Counted from the stretch's first letter, positions 43,002 through 52,176 are shown. The stretch: DNA of 64,000 nucleotides from Streptomyces sp. NBC_01669 (GCF_026339735.1 NZ_JAPEQG010000001.1:1798001-1862000); one strand, 5' to 3'. Notes: a model not told the origin generated them from the letters alone. Numbers and translations: made by a program.

Positions 43002-44417
43002 TCACTCGGCGCGCAGCCTCCGCCAGACCGCCTTCGCCGCGTGGTGACCGGACATGCCGTGCACCCCGGGCCCGGGAGGCGTGGCCGACGAGCACAGGAA
43101 CACCGCCGGGTGCGCCGTCGCGTACGGCACGCGGGCGAGCTTGGGCCGGATCACCGTCTGCAGACCGGCGAACGCGCCGCACGCGATGTCACCGCCGACG
43201 TAATTGGCGTTGCGCGCGGCGAGTTGCGGCGGGCCCGCGACGGCGCGGGCGAGCACCAGATCTCGGAAGCCGGGGGCGAACCGCTCCAGCTGCCTCTCGA
43301 TGACCTCCGTGGCATCGCCCTCCCAGCCCGCCGGGACATGTCCGTACACCCAGAAGACATGGCGGCCCTCGGGTGCGCGGGACGGGTCGACCAGGCTGGG
43401 CTGTGCGGTGATCAGAAACGGCACGCTCGGGTCGCGGCCCGCCACGGCTGCCCGCATCGCGCTGTCGATCTCGCCCGCCGTGGGCCCGATATGGACCGTA
43501 CCGGCCCGCTGGGCCTCCTTCGCGGTCCAGGGGACGGGGCCCGACAGCGCATAGTCGATCTTGAAGCAGGATGCGCCGTACCGGTAGCCGCGGTAGGCCT
43601 GGCCCAGCCCGGCGATCCGCGCGAGGGCGGTCGGCGAGGTGTCGAAGACATAGGCACGGGCGGGCGGGAGCTCGTCGAGGCGTTTGACCTCCATACCGGT
43701 ACGGATCGTGCCGCCCAGTTCACGCACGTACGAGGCGAGGGCGTCGGAGATGGCCTGTGAGCCGCCGCGCGGCACCGGCCAGCCGTTCTCGTGGGCCGCG
43801 ACGGCGAAGAGCAGCGCGATACCGCCGGTCGCAAGGCCGCTGGTGGGGGCTATGGCGTGGGCGGCGAGTCCGGCGAACAGGCCGCGCGCCTTCGCGCCCC
43901 GGAACCTGCGGGCGAGAAGCGTGGCGGGCTGGATCGCGTCCAGCCCGAACCGGACCCAGCGGTACGGGTCGCGCGGCAGGCCGATCCACGGGGTACGCAG
44001 GAAGTCCTCCGCGAGCGTGTCCCAGTGGCCGAGGTACGGGGCGAGCAGCCTGCGGTATGCCCCCGCGTCCTGCGGTCCGAGCGACATGGCGCTCTCCCCC
44101 ACGGAACCGGTGAGCACGGCGGCCGAGCCGTCCGGGAAGGGGTGAGCGAGCGACAGCTCGGGCTGGAGCCACTCCAGGCCGTGCCGGGCGAGCGGCATCC
44201 CGGCGAACGCGGGCGAGCCGATGCCGAGCGGGTGAACGGCGGAACACGGGTCGTGACGGAAGCCGGGGAGTGTGAGCTCCTCGGTACGGGCACCGCCCCC
44301 GACCGCCTCCTGCGCCTCGAACACCTCAACGGAGAAGCCCCGGCGGGCCAGTTCGGCTGCGGCGGTCAGTCCGTTGGGGCCCGCCCCCACGACGACGGCA
44401 TCGAGCATCGATGGCAC
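43002..44417 (-). CDS. FAD-dependent oxidoreductase, phytoene-dehydrogenase-like
   Basis: Flavoprotein of 471 residues. The dinucleotide-binding fold is at the N-terminus ([20 protein letters not shown] with [20 protein letters not shown]), and the C-terminal FAD region reads [20 protein letters not shown], typical of the CrtI/NAD(P)-FAD oxidoreductase group. Mid-protein [20 protein letters not shown] is the family's substrate-side helix. It has no carotenoid partner genes here, so a desaturase role is unproven. GTG 44417 is chosen because GGAG lies seven bases upstream. It is divergent from the nucleotidyltransferase gene. Confidence 0.85.
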   Translation of the reverse strand: MPSMLDAVVVGAGPNGLTAAAELARRGFSVEVFEAQEAVGGGARTEELTLPGFRHDPCSAVHPLGIGSPAFAGMPLARHGLEWLQPELSLAHPFPDGSAAVLTGSVGESAMSLGPQDAGAYRRLLAPYLGHWDTLAEDFLRTPWIGLPRDPYRWVRFGLDAIQPATLLARRFRGAKARGLFAGLAAHAIAPTSGLATGGIALLFAVAAHENGWPVPRGGSQAISDALASYVRELGGTIRTGMEVKRLDELPPARAYVFDTSPTALARIAGLGQAYRGYRYGASCFKIDYALSGPVPWTAKEAQRAGTVHIGPTAGEIDSAMRAAVAGRDPSVPFLITAQPSLVDPSRAPEGRHVFWVYGHVPAGWEGDATEVIERQLERFAPGFRDLVLARAVAGPPQLAARNANYVGGDIACGAFAGLQTVIRPKLARVPYATAHPAVFLCSSATPPGPGVHGMSGHHAAKAVWRRLRAE

Positions 44418-44503
44418 CTTCGGACTCCTTCGTCAGCCGATGGCAAGAAACTCCAGGATATTCCGCTGCGCCGACAGCCGGACCGCGGGTACCGTCCGGG
44501 CCG

Positions 44504-45328
44504 ATGAATACGGAATCGGCAGCAGAACGAGTGCGCGCATCGATGGTCGCCGACATGGCGGCCCGGCTGGCCGCGGTGCCCGGCGTCCGGGCCGTCGCCC
44601 TCGGCGGCAGCCGTGCCCGCTCCACGCATCGCCCGGACTCCGACTGGGATCTCGGCGTCTACTACCGCGGGACACTCGACCTGGTCGCCCTCACCTCACT
44701 CGCCTCTCAGGCGCAGGGCTCCCGGGTGGAGGTGGCCGGCCCGGGCGGCTGGGGTCCCTGGGTCAACGGCGGCGCCTGGCTACGGGTGGACGGCACGGCG
44801 GTGGACTGGATCCTGCGCGATCTGGACCGGGTCGAGAGCGTCTGGTCCGACTGCCGCGAGGGCCGCTTCGAGGTGGGCGTCCAGCCCGGCCATCCGCTGG
44901 GATTCTGGTCGCCCTGCTATCCCGGCGAGGTCGCCCTGGGGCGCGTACTGGCCGATCCCTACGACGAATTGACGGAACTTCAGCAGCAGACGCGCGACTA
45001 TCCGGAGCCCCTGCGCAGGGCGCTCTGCGACGCCGCGTGGGAGGCGGACTTCACCGTCGCGGCGGCACGCAAGTCGGCGTCCTCCGGGGACACGCTCCAT
45101 GTCGCGCTCTGCCTGTCGCGGGCGTTCGGCATTCTGGCGCAGACTCTCCACGCCCACCACCGCACCTGGTGCCTGAACGAGAAGGGGGCACTGGCTGCGG
45201 CCGCGCTGCTGCCGGAGACTCCGGCGGACTTCAGCGAGCGGGTCGATGGGGCGCTGCGCGGCCTGGACACGGCCGCGGTGGAGACGGCGGCGTCCGTGGT
45301 GCGCGACGTGCGGGCGGTGGTCGGGTGA
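44504..45328 (+). CDS. Nucleotidyltransferase-fold protein
   Basis: A 274-residue protein with the pol-beta-type nucleotidyltransferase signature: VRAVALGGSRARSTHRPDSD followed by WDLGVYYRG near residues 27-55, that is GGS...D-x-D, and a third acidic position in LRVDGTAVDWILRD. The helical C-terminal half (AAWEADFTVAAARKSASSGD, LHVALCLSRAFGILAQTLHA) resembles the C-terminal domain of aminoglycoside-type nucleotidyltransferases. It could modify a small molecule, but no substrate is evident. ATG 44504 gives MNTESAAERV. It precedes the VOC gene by 43 bases on the same strand. Confidence 0.8.
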   Translation: MNTESAAERVRASMVADMAARLAAVPGVRAVALGGSRARSTHRPDSDWDLGVYYRGTLDLVALTSLASQAQGSRVEVAGPGGWGPWVNGGAWLRVDGTAVDWILRDLDRVESVWSDCREGRFEVGVQPGHPLGFWSPCYPGEVALGRVLADPYDELTELQQQTRDYPEPLRRALCDAAWEADFTVAAARKSASSGDTLHVALCLSRAFGILAQTLHAHHRTWCLNEKGALAAAALLPETPADFSERVDGALRGLDTAAVETAASVVRDVRAVVG

Positions 45329-45371
45329 AAAGGGTCTCCGCAGAGCACCGGGCCCGGTCTAGGATCCCGGC

Positions 45372-45791
45372 ATGATCGCCGAACTTCAGTGCGTGGTACT
45401 CGACTGTCCCGATCCCGTACGCCTGGCCGAGTTCTACCGGTCGGTCCTCGGCGGCCGGGTCAACGAGCCGGACCGGCGGTGGGGGCTCGACGAGAACTGG
45501 GCGACGCTGCACACCGACGCCGGTCTCGTCCTGGCGTTCCAGCGGGTGGCGGACCACCGGCCGCCGCAGTGGCCGGACCCGGCGCGGCCCCAGCAGTTCC
45601 ATCTGGACTTCGGTGTGCCGGATCTGGACACGGCGCAGACGGAGGTCGTCGCGGCGGGCGCGACCGTGCTCGACGACGGGAGCACGAGCGGGACCGGGGC
45701 GGCGGACGCGGAGCGGGCGGAGCGGCCGTGGCGGATCTATGCCGATCCGGCCGGGCACCCGTTCTGCCTGGTGCTGCACCGGGTGGCGTAG
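45372..45791 (+). CDS. VOC/glyoxalase-fold protein
   Basis: A 139-residue protein with two beta-alpha-beta-beta-beta modules. The first holds LQCVVLDCPDPVRLAEFYRS and WATLHTDAGLVLAFQRV, the second FHLDFGVPDLDTAQTEVVAA and PWRIYADPAGHPFCLVLHRV. The metal-type residues (His in FHLDF, Glu absent at some positions) are only partly kept. VOC proteins include glyoxalases, dioxygenases and antibiotic-binding resistance proteins; nothing here chooses among them. It likely shares a transcript with the nucleotidyltransferase. The 165-bp palindromic element begins 12 bases after its stop. Confidence 0.85.
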   Translation: MIAELQCVVLDCPDPVRLAEFYRSVLGGRVNEPDRRWGLDENWATLHTDAGLVLAFQRVADHRPPQWPDPARPQQFHLDFGVPDLDTAQTEVVAAGATVLDDGSTSGTGAADAERAERPWRIYADPAGHPFCLVLHRVA

Positions 45792-45803
45792 CCGCTGCCT
45801 CTC

Positions 45804-45968
45804 AGAGCCTGTCGGGTGACCTCTGATCGGGCGGCCACGCCCTGGCACGCACGCTTCCCGCGTTGCCGAAATATCCTAGTAGCTCCGCTACGAGGACATC
45901 CCGCCGCCTTGGAATCGCACGCACCAGACCGCGTCCGCTATCCGATCGAAGGTCACCCGACAGGCTCT
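45804..45968. mobile_element. 165-bp palindromic MITE-like element
   Basis: Perfect 19-bp terminal inverted repeats, AGAGCCTGTCGGGTGACCT at 45804-45822 and its complement at 45950-45968. Inside, CTGG-N9-TTCC blocks face each other, and the apex CCTaGTAG/CTACgAGG around CTCCG (45875-45895) forms a small hairpin, so nearly the whole element can fold into one long stem. It encodes no protein. It sits exactly where the N-terminus of the following SDR gene is lost. A shortened relative is at 31379-31434. Confidence 0.75.
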
Positions 45969-45969
45969 C

Positions 45970-46439
45970 AGGCGCTCGGTCACCATCTCGTCCTCGATCT
46001 CGCCGTCCGGGGAGCCGCCGCCACCCTGTTGCTGCATGGGCGGGACGGCGGGCGGCTGGACGACGTCGCCGCCGAAGTACGGTCGGCGGCGCCGGGCACG
46101 GAGGTACGGACCCAGCTCGCCGATCTTGCCGACCTCGACCAGGTCCGGGCCATGGCCGCCCGGATCCTCGACACCGAGCCCCGGCTCGACGTCCTGGTCA
46201 ACAACGCGGCAGTCGGCGGCGGGGCCACCCCGGACCGGCGTGAGGTGAGCCGGCAGGGGTACGAGCTGCGGTTCGCGGTGAACCATGTGGCGCCGTATCT
46301 GCTGATCACCGATCCTGCTCTGGCCACCGTCACCGGGCGGTACTTCGACCGGTTCACGGACACCAGGGCCCATGAGCAGGCGTACGACCTGGCGGCCCGG
46401 GCCCGGCTCGCCGCGGTGACCCGGACGCTCATCGCCTGA
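45970..46439 (+). pseudogene. Short-chain dehydrogenase remnant, truncated and internally deleted
   Basis: Text starts inside the Rossmann fold as ALGHHLVLDLAVRGAAATLL with LHGRDGGRLDDVAAEV, keeps DVLVNNAAVGGGATPDRREV and the helix-4 region ELRFAVNHVAPYLL, then jumps directly to TDPALATVTGRYFDRFTDTR and the C-terminus. Missing are the first roughly 12 residues with the nucleotide-binding glycines and about 100 central residues with the catalytic Ser and Tyr-x3-Lys. The frame is intact across the internal deletion. The palindromic element forms the 5' boundary. No function can remain. It converges on the inositol-phosphatase-type gene. Confidence 0.8.
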
Positions 46440-46457
46440 CCTGGGCCGTCGGGAAGG

Positions 46458-47285
46458 TCAGCCCCCGGCGCGCAGCGCCGCCAGGATCCGTTCGGCCGTC
46501 GCCTTGTCGCGGGCGGCGGTGAACGGCAGGTCGTTGCCCCCGGCGATACGGAACGGGGCACCCGAGAGCGTGGCCTGGGCGCCGCCCGCCTCGGTGACCA
46601 GGAGCAGGCCCGCCGCGTGGTCCCAGGCGTACTCCCAGTTGAAGGCGACCGCGTCCTGGTCGCCGCGGGCGACGGCCAGGTATTCGAGGCCCGCGGAGCC
46701 GCACGGACGGACGTGGATGCCTTCGACGAACAGGCCGAGCAGCGCCCGCTTCTGGGCGTCGGTGGTGTAGTCGGGGTGCGACATCGCGACTTCGAGTGCG
46801 GCACCGGGCACGGGCGATCCGGAGCGTATCGGCACACCGTTGAGCACGGCTCCCCGGCCGCGTATCGCGATCGCCATCTCGTTCAGTGCCGCGGCGTACG
46901 TCCAGGAGGCGAGGAGCTCGCCGCGGTGGGCGAGGGCGACGAGGGTGCAGAAGCCGGGCTCGCCGCGGACGAACTGGCGGGTCCCGTCGACCGGATCGAC
47001 GATCCAGACCGGTGCGTCGCCGTCCAGGGCGTCGTACACCTTCGGATCGGCATGGACCGCCTCCTCGCCGACGACCACCGAACCGGGAAGCAGCCGCGTC
47101 AGGGACGCGGTGAGGTGTTCCTCGGCAAGGCGGTCGGCGGTGGTGACGAGGTCGTGCGGGCCGCTCTTCTCGACGATCTCGTGTGCGGCGAGCTGCCGGT
47201 AGCGCGGCATGATCTCGGCGGCGGCCGCTGCGCGGACCGCCTCCTCGACCTCGGTCAGGTCCCCGGCAAGGAAGTCATCGATCAT
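46458..47285 (-). CDS. Inositol-monophosphatase-family phosphatase
   Basis: Mg-dependent sugar/inositol phosphatase of 275 residues. Metal ligands are visible in GSVVVGEEAVHADPKVYDAL, in VWIVDPVDGTRQFVRGEPGF near residue 95 (DPxDGT) and in FNWEYAWDHAAGLLLVTEAG near 220 (WDxAAG). Related enzymes act on inositol phosphate, histidinol phosphate, fructose bisphosphate or PAP, and sequence reading alone does not choose; its location gives no pathway clue. ATG 47285 starts MIDDFLAG. It converges on the SDR remnant and lies downstream of the gamma-glutamyltransferase. Confidence 0.88.
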   Translation of the reverse strand: MIDDFLAGDLTEVEEAVRAAAAAEIMPRYRQLAAHEIVEKSGPHDLVTTADRLAEEHLTASLTRLLPGSVVVGEEAVHADPKVYDALDGDAPVWIVDPVDGTRQFVRGEPGFCTLVALAHRGELLASWTYAAALNEMAIAIRGRGAVLNGVPIRSGSPVPGAALEVAMSHPDYTTDAQKRALLGLFVEGIHVRPCGSAGLEYLAVARGDQDAVAFNWEYAWDHAAGLLLVTEAGGAQATLSGAPFRIAGGNDLPFTAARDKATAERILAALRAGG

Positions 47286-47348
47286 GGCTCCAGCTAAGCA
47301 CGGCCCATCGGGAACCCGACGACCTGGTCATGAAGCGGAGGTGGCCGG

Positions 47349-49190
47349 TCAGCGACCCACGGCGTACCCCTGCATGCCGCGGGGGTTCGCGGCGGCGGAG
47401 AGCACCCCGGTCTCCGGATCGCGGGCGACGGCGCACATCCGCCCTTCCGACCACGGGTCGCCCACGGTGACGTCATGGCCGCGGCGGCGGAGCTCCTCGA
47501 CGACATCCGGGTCCATGCGCTCCTCGACGGTGACGCTGCCGGGCCGCATGCCGCGCGGGAAGAACGAGCCGGGGAAGCTGTCGTTGTGCCAGTTAGGGGC
47601 GTCGATGGCGCCCTGCAGGTCGAGTCCGCCGCGTACCTCGGCGCGCAGGGCGACGGCGAGGAAGAAGTGCACCTGCCACTGGTCCTGCTGGTCGCCGCCG
47701 GGCGTGCCGAACGCCATCACCGGGACGCCGTTGCGCAGGGCGAGGGACGGGGTGAGCGTGGTGCGGGGGCGGCGGCCGGGGGTGAGGGAGTTCGGCAGGC
47801 CCTCGTCGAGCCACGCCATCTGGAGACGGGTGCCGAGCGGGAAGCCGAGCTCCGGCACGACCGGGTTGGACTGCAGCCAGCCGCCGCTGGGGGTGGCGGA
47901 GACCATGTTGCCCCAGCGGTCGACGACGTCGATGTGGCAGGTGTCGCCCCGGGTCGCGCCGTCCGCTGCGACGCTTGGCTCACCGGCAGCGGCGCCGCCC
48001 TTGGCGACGGTCGGCTCGCCGACGCCCGCAGCCGGGATGCCCAAGGCGTCGAAGCCCGCCTCGCCCGCGGCGACGGCGTGCGCGTGGCCGCTGAGGACAG
48101 GGGTGCGGCCCCCGGGGCTGCCGGGGCGCAGCTCGTGCGATGCCTCGTCGGTGATGAGCGCGCGCCGCTCGGCGTTGTACGGCTCCGAGAGCAGGATGTC
48201 GAGGGGCACCTCGGCGGCGTCGCCGTACCAGGCCTCGCGGTCGGCCATGGCGAGCTTGCAGCCCTCGATGAGCAGGTGCACATACTCCGCGGAGCCGTAC
48301 TGCGGAAGCTCGGCGGGAAGCAGGGCGAGCTGCTGCAGCAAGGCGGGACCCTGGCTCCAGCCGCCGGCCTTGGCGAGCGTCCAGCCGTTCCAGTCGTACG
48401 TGGCGGGCGTCTCGTACGACGCGGACCAGCCGGCCAGGTCGGCGGCGGCGAGGGTGCCGGTGTGGCGGGCGCCGCTCGTGTCCATGGTGGGCCGGGCGGC
48501 CTGGCGGACCAAGGCCTCGGCTATGAAGCCCTCGCTCCAGATCTTCCGGGCGGTGTCGATCTGGGCGGCGCGGTCGTCGCCGCCGGTCTCCTCGGCCTCG
48601 GCGATCAGTCGGCGCCAGGTCGCGGCGAGTGCGGGGATGCGGAACAGCTCCCCCGGCTTCGGGGACTTGCCGCCGGGGAGGTAGACGTCGGCGGACGACT
48701 GCCACTCGGTCTCGAAGAGCTCGCGGACGGTCTCGACGGTCTGGCCGATCCGCTCGACGGGTGCGTGGCCGTCCTCCGCATATCCGATCGCGTACCGCAG
48801 CACCTCGGCGACCGACTTGGTGCCGTGGTCGCGCAGCAGCAGCATCCAGGCGTCGAACGCGCCGGGGACCGTCGCGGCAAGCGGTCCGGTGCCGGGGACG
48901 AGGTCGAGACCGAGGGAGCGGTAGTGGGCGACGGTGGCGCCCGCCGGGGCCGGGCCCTGACCGCAGAGAACCTGCACCTCGCCGTCCTTGGGCGCCAGGA
49001 TCATCGGCACTTCACCGGCCGGGCCGTTGAGGTGCGGTTCGACGACGTGCAGGACGAATCCGGCGGCGACGGCGGCGTCATAGGCGTTGCCGCCGTCCTC
49101 CAGGACGGCCATCGCGGACTGCGAGGCGAGCCAGTGGGTGGAGGACACCATGCCGAAGGTGCCCTGGAGGGTAGGACGGGTCGTGAACAT
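47349..49190 (-). CDS. ggt: Gamma-glutamyltransferase family protein
   Basis: N-terminal nucleophile hydrolase of 613 residues that transfers or hydrolyses gamma-glutamyl groups, or acts on related acyl amides. The proenzyme is cleaved before a Thr; the site fits DGATRGDTCHIDVVDRWGNM near residue 425. Other landmarks: LVPGTGPLAATVPGAFDAWM near 105, PNSLTPGRRPRTTLTPSLAL near 490 and FGTPGGDQQDQWQVHFFLAV. No signal peptide is present, so it is cytosolic, unlike E. coli Ggt, and may belong to the Ywrd-like branch. ATG 49190 follows GAGAGG; the frame open to 49316 lacks support. An insert of about 45 Gly/Ala-rich residues precedes the nucleophile. Confidence 0.88.
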   Translation of the reverse strand: MFTTRPTLQGTFGMVSSTHWLASQSAMAVLEDGGNAYDAAVAAGFVLHVVEPHLNGPAGEVPMILAPKDGEVQVLCGQGPAPAGATVAHYRSLGLDLVPGTGPLAATVPGAFDAWMLLLRDHGTKSVAEVLRYAIGYAEDGHAPVERIGQTVETVRELFETEWQSSADVYLPGGKSPKPGELFRIPALAATWRRLIAEAEETGGDDRAAQIDTARKIWSEGFIAEALVRQAARPTMDTSGARHTGTLAAADLAGWSASYETPATYDWNGWTLAKAGGWSQGPALLQQLALLPAELPQYGSAEYVHLLIEGCKLAMADREAWYGDAAEVPLDILLSEPYNAERRALITDEASHELRPGSPGGRTPVLSGHAHAVAAGEAGFDALGIPAAGVGEPTVAKGGAAAGEPSVAADGATRGDTCHIDVVDRWGNMVSATPSGGWLQSNPVVPELGFPLGTRLQMAWLDEGLPNSLTPGRRPRTTLTPSLALRNGVPVMAFGTPGGDQQDQWQVHFFLAVALRAEVRGGLDLQGAIDAPNWHNDSFPGSFFPRGMRPGSVTVEERMDPDVVEELRRRGHDVTVGDPWSEGRMCAVARDPETGVLSAAANPRGMQGYAVGR

Positions 49191-49403
49191 ACGGCCTCTC
49201 ACCTCGCTGTTTCCGGACCTCGGCCAGTCCAGTTGGCGCTCAGGATCGGTCCTGGGGAGAATCTGGGGAGTCCGGGCCGGAACCCTCCTTCGTGCACTCC
49301 CCCGGCAGGCTATCAATCGCCCTGCGCCCCTTCTTCCCCGCTTCTGGCATGAAAATGATCACTGGAGAGCCGGGTGATCGGACTCCCATTTTGCGAGCTC
49401 CAC

Positions 49404-51230
49404 TTAGTAGGGCACCGTGTCACACAAGGTCTCCGCCCAGGCAGAGGCGCCGTACTTGTTGGCCGCGCGCACCGTGACGCAGATCTCGTCACCGGAGTAC
49501 GGACCCTTGATCGTGTAGCTGGTGCTGCCGGTTGAGTAGGTGGCGTCGACGTTCTTCTTGGTGAAGTTGCTGCCCGTGTTGGTGTAGTGGATGTCGTACC
49601 TGGTCGCTCGGGAGATCGCCGACCAGCTCACCTTGATCGGCATGTCGCACGCGCCGACACAGGAGTTGGTGTACACGGCCTTGTAGCTCGTCATGGCGGG
49701 CGGTCGGGAGCCGGAGGACGAGCCGCCGGAGCCGGACGAGCCGCCGCCGTCCGAGCCCGAAGTGCCAGACGACCCCGTAGAGCCGGACCCGCCGCTGGTT
49801 GCGGTGCCGCCGCTGCCAGAGCCGCTGGTGCCATCGGATGAACTGACGCCGCTCTCCTGGGTGTTCGGCTCACCCGGCTTCTTCTCGCCGCCCTGCCCCT
49901 TCTCGCCGTCCTCACCCTTGCCGTCACCCCCGTCCTTCCTGTTTCCTCCCTTGGAAGGTGAACTGCTGGGCGCGCTCGGCGAGTTGCTACCACCGGGAGT
50001 GGCACTCGCGCTGCTGCCCGGTGGCTGGGCGTGTGCTCCGTCCCCGCCGCCGCCCTCGAAGGGCTGGAGCAGGACGACCGTGCCGCCGCCGACCGTGATG
50101 ACGGCAACGACGGGCAGAACGATGAGCCTGTGGCGCCGGCGGGGCCGCCGTTCGTGCTCCCGCCGTCCCGTCGTGGTGTCGTTGTCCGCCGGGACGACTT
50201 CGGGAGGCCCGTTCTTCGGCCGCAGCCCGACGGTCGCCAGGTCCACGGGCTCCTCCCGCAGCGGCGCCGCCTCGGCGTCGAGCAGCCGCGCGGACTGCTG
50301 CGCGAGGTGCGCGACGACGCCGGCAGGCAGCCAGGCACCACGCGCGGCGCGGGGACGCGGCCGCTCGGGATCCTCCAACAGCTCGTCGACGTCCGGCCGT
50401 TGGTCGATGCCCTTCGTCAGGCACCGGGCGATGAGCGCCCGCAGCGCGGCGTCCTCGACACGCGTCAGGTCGGGCTCGCCCTCCACGATCTGGAACATCA
50501 CCGCGTGCTGATTGCTTGCCCCCTGCCCGAACGGCAGCTGCCCCGTCGCCGCATACGTCAGCACGCACCCGAGGGTGAACACGTCGCTCTTGACCCCCGC
50601 GCGCTGCCCGCGCACCTGCTCCGGCGACATGAACCCGGGTGAGCCGATGGCCATCCCCGTACTGGTCAACAAGGACTCGACGGACGTCTCGAGCGCCCGC
50701 GCGATCCCGAAGTCGATGACCTTCGTGCCGTCCACGGTGAGCATCACGTTGGACGGCTTCAGGTCGCGGTGCACGATCCCGGCGCCGTGAATATCCTTGA
50801 GCGCCTTCAGTAACCCGTCGGCGAGGAAGTGCAGGGACGAGGCCGACAACGGCCCGTACAGCCGGACGACTTGCTCGAGCGAGAGCCCGGGAACGTACCC
50901 CGTGGCGACCCACGGCGGTTCGTCGCCCGGACCCGCGTCGAGCACCGGCGCCGTGTACCGCTCACCGACCCTCCGCGCCGCCTCGATCTCCCGCCGGAAC
51001 CGCGCCCTGAACTGCTCGTCGGACACGTGCTCTTCGTGCACGACCTTCACGGCTACGGTCCGCCCGCTGTCCGACCGCGCGAGGAATACCCGCCCCATGC
51101 CACCGGCACCAAGCCGCCCGAGCAGCAGATACGGCCCGATGCGCGCGGGATCGCTCACCGCGAGCGGCTTAATGCCCCCGTCGACGCTGTCGTCCCGCGC
51201 GTCGCGTCCGTCCCCGTTCGTACCGCTCAT
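49404..51230 (-). CDS. Receptor-type Ser/Thr protein kinase with extracellular Fn3-like domain
   Basis: Membrane kinase of 608 residues. The kinase domain spans about 30-290: LLGRLGAGGMGRVFLARSDS (Gly loop), TVAVKVVHEE (ATP Lys), GIVHRDLKPSNVMLTVDGTK (catalytic loop), VIDFGIARALE, and GFMSPEQVRGQ as the APE-type motif. A basic patch (HERRPRRRHR) precedes one TM helix near 375-395. Outside lies a Ser/Gly/Pro-rich linker of about 120 residues and a C-terminal domain (about 520-608) like fibronectin type III, with VSWSAISRATRYDIHYTNTG and a CVGAC pair plus two late cysteines. ATG 51230 (MSGTNGDG) is preferred. PASTA repeats are absent, so the signal is probably not muropeptide. It is not part of the NRPS operon. 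Confidence 0.9.
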   Translation of the reverse strand: MSGTNGDGRDARDDSVDGGIKPLAVSDPARIGPYLLLGRLGAGGMGRVFLARSDSGRTVAVKVVHEEHVSDEQFRARFRREIEAARRVGERYTAPVLDAGPGDEPPWVATGYVPGLSLEQVVRLYGPLSASSLHFLADGLLKALKDIHGAGIVHRDLKPSNVMLTVDGTKVIDFGIARALETSVESLLTSTGMAIGSPGFMSPEQVRGQRAGVKSDVFTLGCVLTYAATGQLPFGQGASNQHAVMFQIVEGEPDLTRVEDAALRALIARCLTKGIDQRPDVDELLEDPERPRPRAARGAWLPAGVVAHLAQQSARLLDAEAAPLREEPVDLATVGLRPKNGPPEVVPADNDTTTGRREHERRPRRRHRLIVLPVVAVITVGGGTVVLLQPFEGGGGDGAHAQPPGSSASATPGGSNSPSAPSSSPSKGGNRKDGGDGKGEDGEKGQGGEKKPGEPNTQESGVSSSDGTSGSGSGGTATSGGSGSTGSSGTSGSDGGGSSGSGGSSSGSRPPAMTSYKAVYTNSCVGACDMPIKVSWSAISRATRYDIHYTNTGSNFTKKNVDATYSTGSTSYTIKGPYSGDEICVTVRAANKYGASAWAETLCDTVPY

Positions 51231-51542
51231 GATGGTGTGACTCTCCCGCTCTTCCCGCCTGGTCAACGGCGTAACTCGGTGAGAATAGACGCTGTTGATC
51301 TACCTGGTGAAGTTGAGGGACGCGTTGTACGAGCGGGGCGGTTCCTACGAGTTGGTGCGTGATAACGGGTGAGGTGTTGACGCTGGTGGGTGGCATGATC
51401 CGTATGTAGCGGTCATGGTCAATCGGGCGGTTCTCGCGCATTGTCTGTTCAGGCGGCGGGCCCTCGGTGCGGCGGGCGAGCATGTCGTGCGCTCGACCGC
51501 CGTGCGAGGACCCGCTTCACCCAGGCCACGGGCCGCCGGGAA
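51231..51542. other. Gap between the kinase gene and the NRPS operon end
   Basis: A 312-base gap. It must hold the kinase promoter and possibly the 3' end of the NRPS operon transcript, but I find no convincing terminator hairpin or conserved box. Short open frames here have no recognisable content. Confidence 0.35.
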
Positions 51543-51869
51543 TCACGGCACGAGCGCCACCAGGTGTCCGCTGCCGCTGAGCGACGTCAGGTCGATGTCG
51601 GCCAGGCAGCGGACCTGTACGTAGTTGAGCGTCAGTGTCCCTTCCACGTGCACACTGCCGGTGCCCTTCGCGAAGTCGGCGCCGCCGAGGTCGGTGGCCG
51701 CCTCGTCGACGCGCACCCCGAGGTCCGTGGTCCCGCCGGAATCGGGGAACTTGACGAAGACGTACCCCATCTCGGTGAGGCGCCGCTGAAACTCCTCCAG
51801 GGAGGCCGACGGGCCGCCGACGACGACTTTCTGCCCCTCCTTGGAGAGACGCTCGACGAGTTCGTCCAT
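51543..51869 (-). CDS. 108-residue protein of unknown function, last gene of the NRPS operon
   Basis: Small soluble acidic protein with mixed alpha/beta text: MDELVERLSKEGQKVVVGGP, LEEFQRRLTEMGYVFVKFPD, then a beta-rich C-terminal half ending VEGTLTLNYVQVRCLADIDL and TSLSGSGHLVALVP. I do not recognise a characterised family. Start ATG 51869 is chosen because GAGGAG lies six bases upstream, within an earlier in-frame ATG (51884) that lacks a site. It begins 56 bases after the MbtH gene and keeps the spacing of the operon, so it is likely part of the pathway or its tailoring/immunity. A ligand-binding or chaperone role would be guesswork. Confidence 0.65.
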   Translation of the reverse strand: MDELVERLSKEGQKVVVGGPSASLEEFQRRLTEMGYVFVKFPDSGGTTDLGVRVDEAATDLGGADFAKGTGSVHVEGTLTLNYVQVRCLADIDLTSLSGSGHLVALVP

Positions 51870-51925
51870 GAATGACTCCTCCATGACTGCTACGGGCTTT
51901 TTGACGAGCGCGGTGATCCAGCCGG

Positions 51926-52126
51926 CTAGCCGGCCGTCTCCTCCATCTGCCGACGCAGACTCCTGGGGCGCATGTCGACCCAGACTTCCTTCACGTAGGC
52001 AAGGCACTCCTCCTTCGAGCCGACCTTTTCCGTCTCCCTCCATCCGGAGGGAACGTCGAGGTACGTCGGCCACAGGGAGTACTGGTCCTCGTCGTTGATG
52101 AGCACCTTCATGCGGGTTTCTTCCAT
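51926..52126 (-). CDS. MbtH-family NRPS chaperone
   Basis: A 66-residue activator that binds adenylation domains and is needed for their solubility or activity. It matches the family signature: DEDQYSLWPTYLDVPSGWRE followed by CLAYVKEVWVDMRPRSLRR, with the conserved Trp residues of SLWP and GW, and the DMRPxSLR end. ATG 52126 (MEETRMKV) or ATG 52111 (MKVLIND) could start it; both have purine-rich sites. Its position in the operon with the NRPS supports a dedicated partner for one or both adenylation domains. Confidence 0.9.
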   Translation of the reverse strand: MEETRMKVLINDEDQYSLWPTYLDVPSGWRETEKVGSKEECLAYVKEVWVDMRPRSLRRQMEETAG

Positions 52127-52176
52127 TGCTCTTCCGTCTCTGCTGTCGGGAACGGTTCGCCGCACGGCGGCGCGGT

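Noticed and set aside
51415..51624. 69-residue plus-strand ORF near the operon end
   Set aside because: No domain or convincing start site; overlaps the antisense end of the 108-residue gene.
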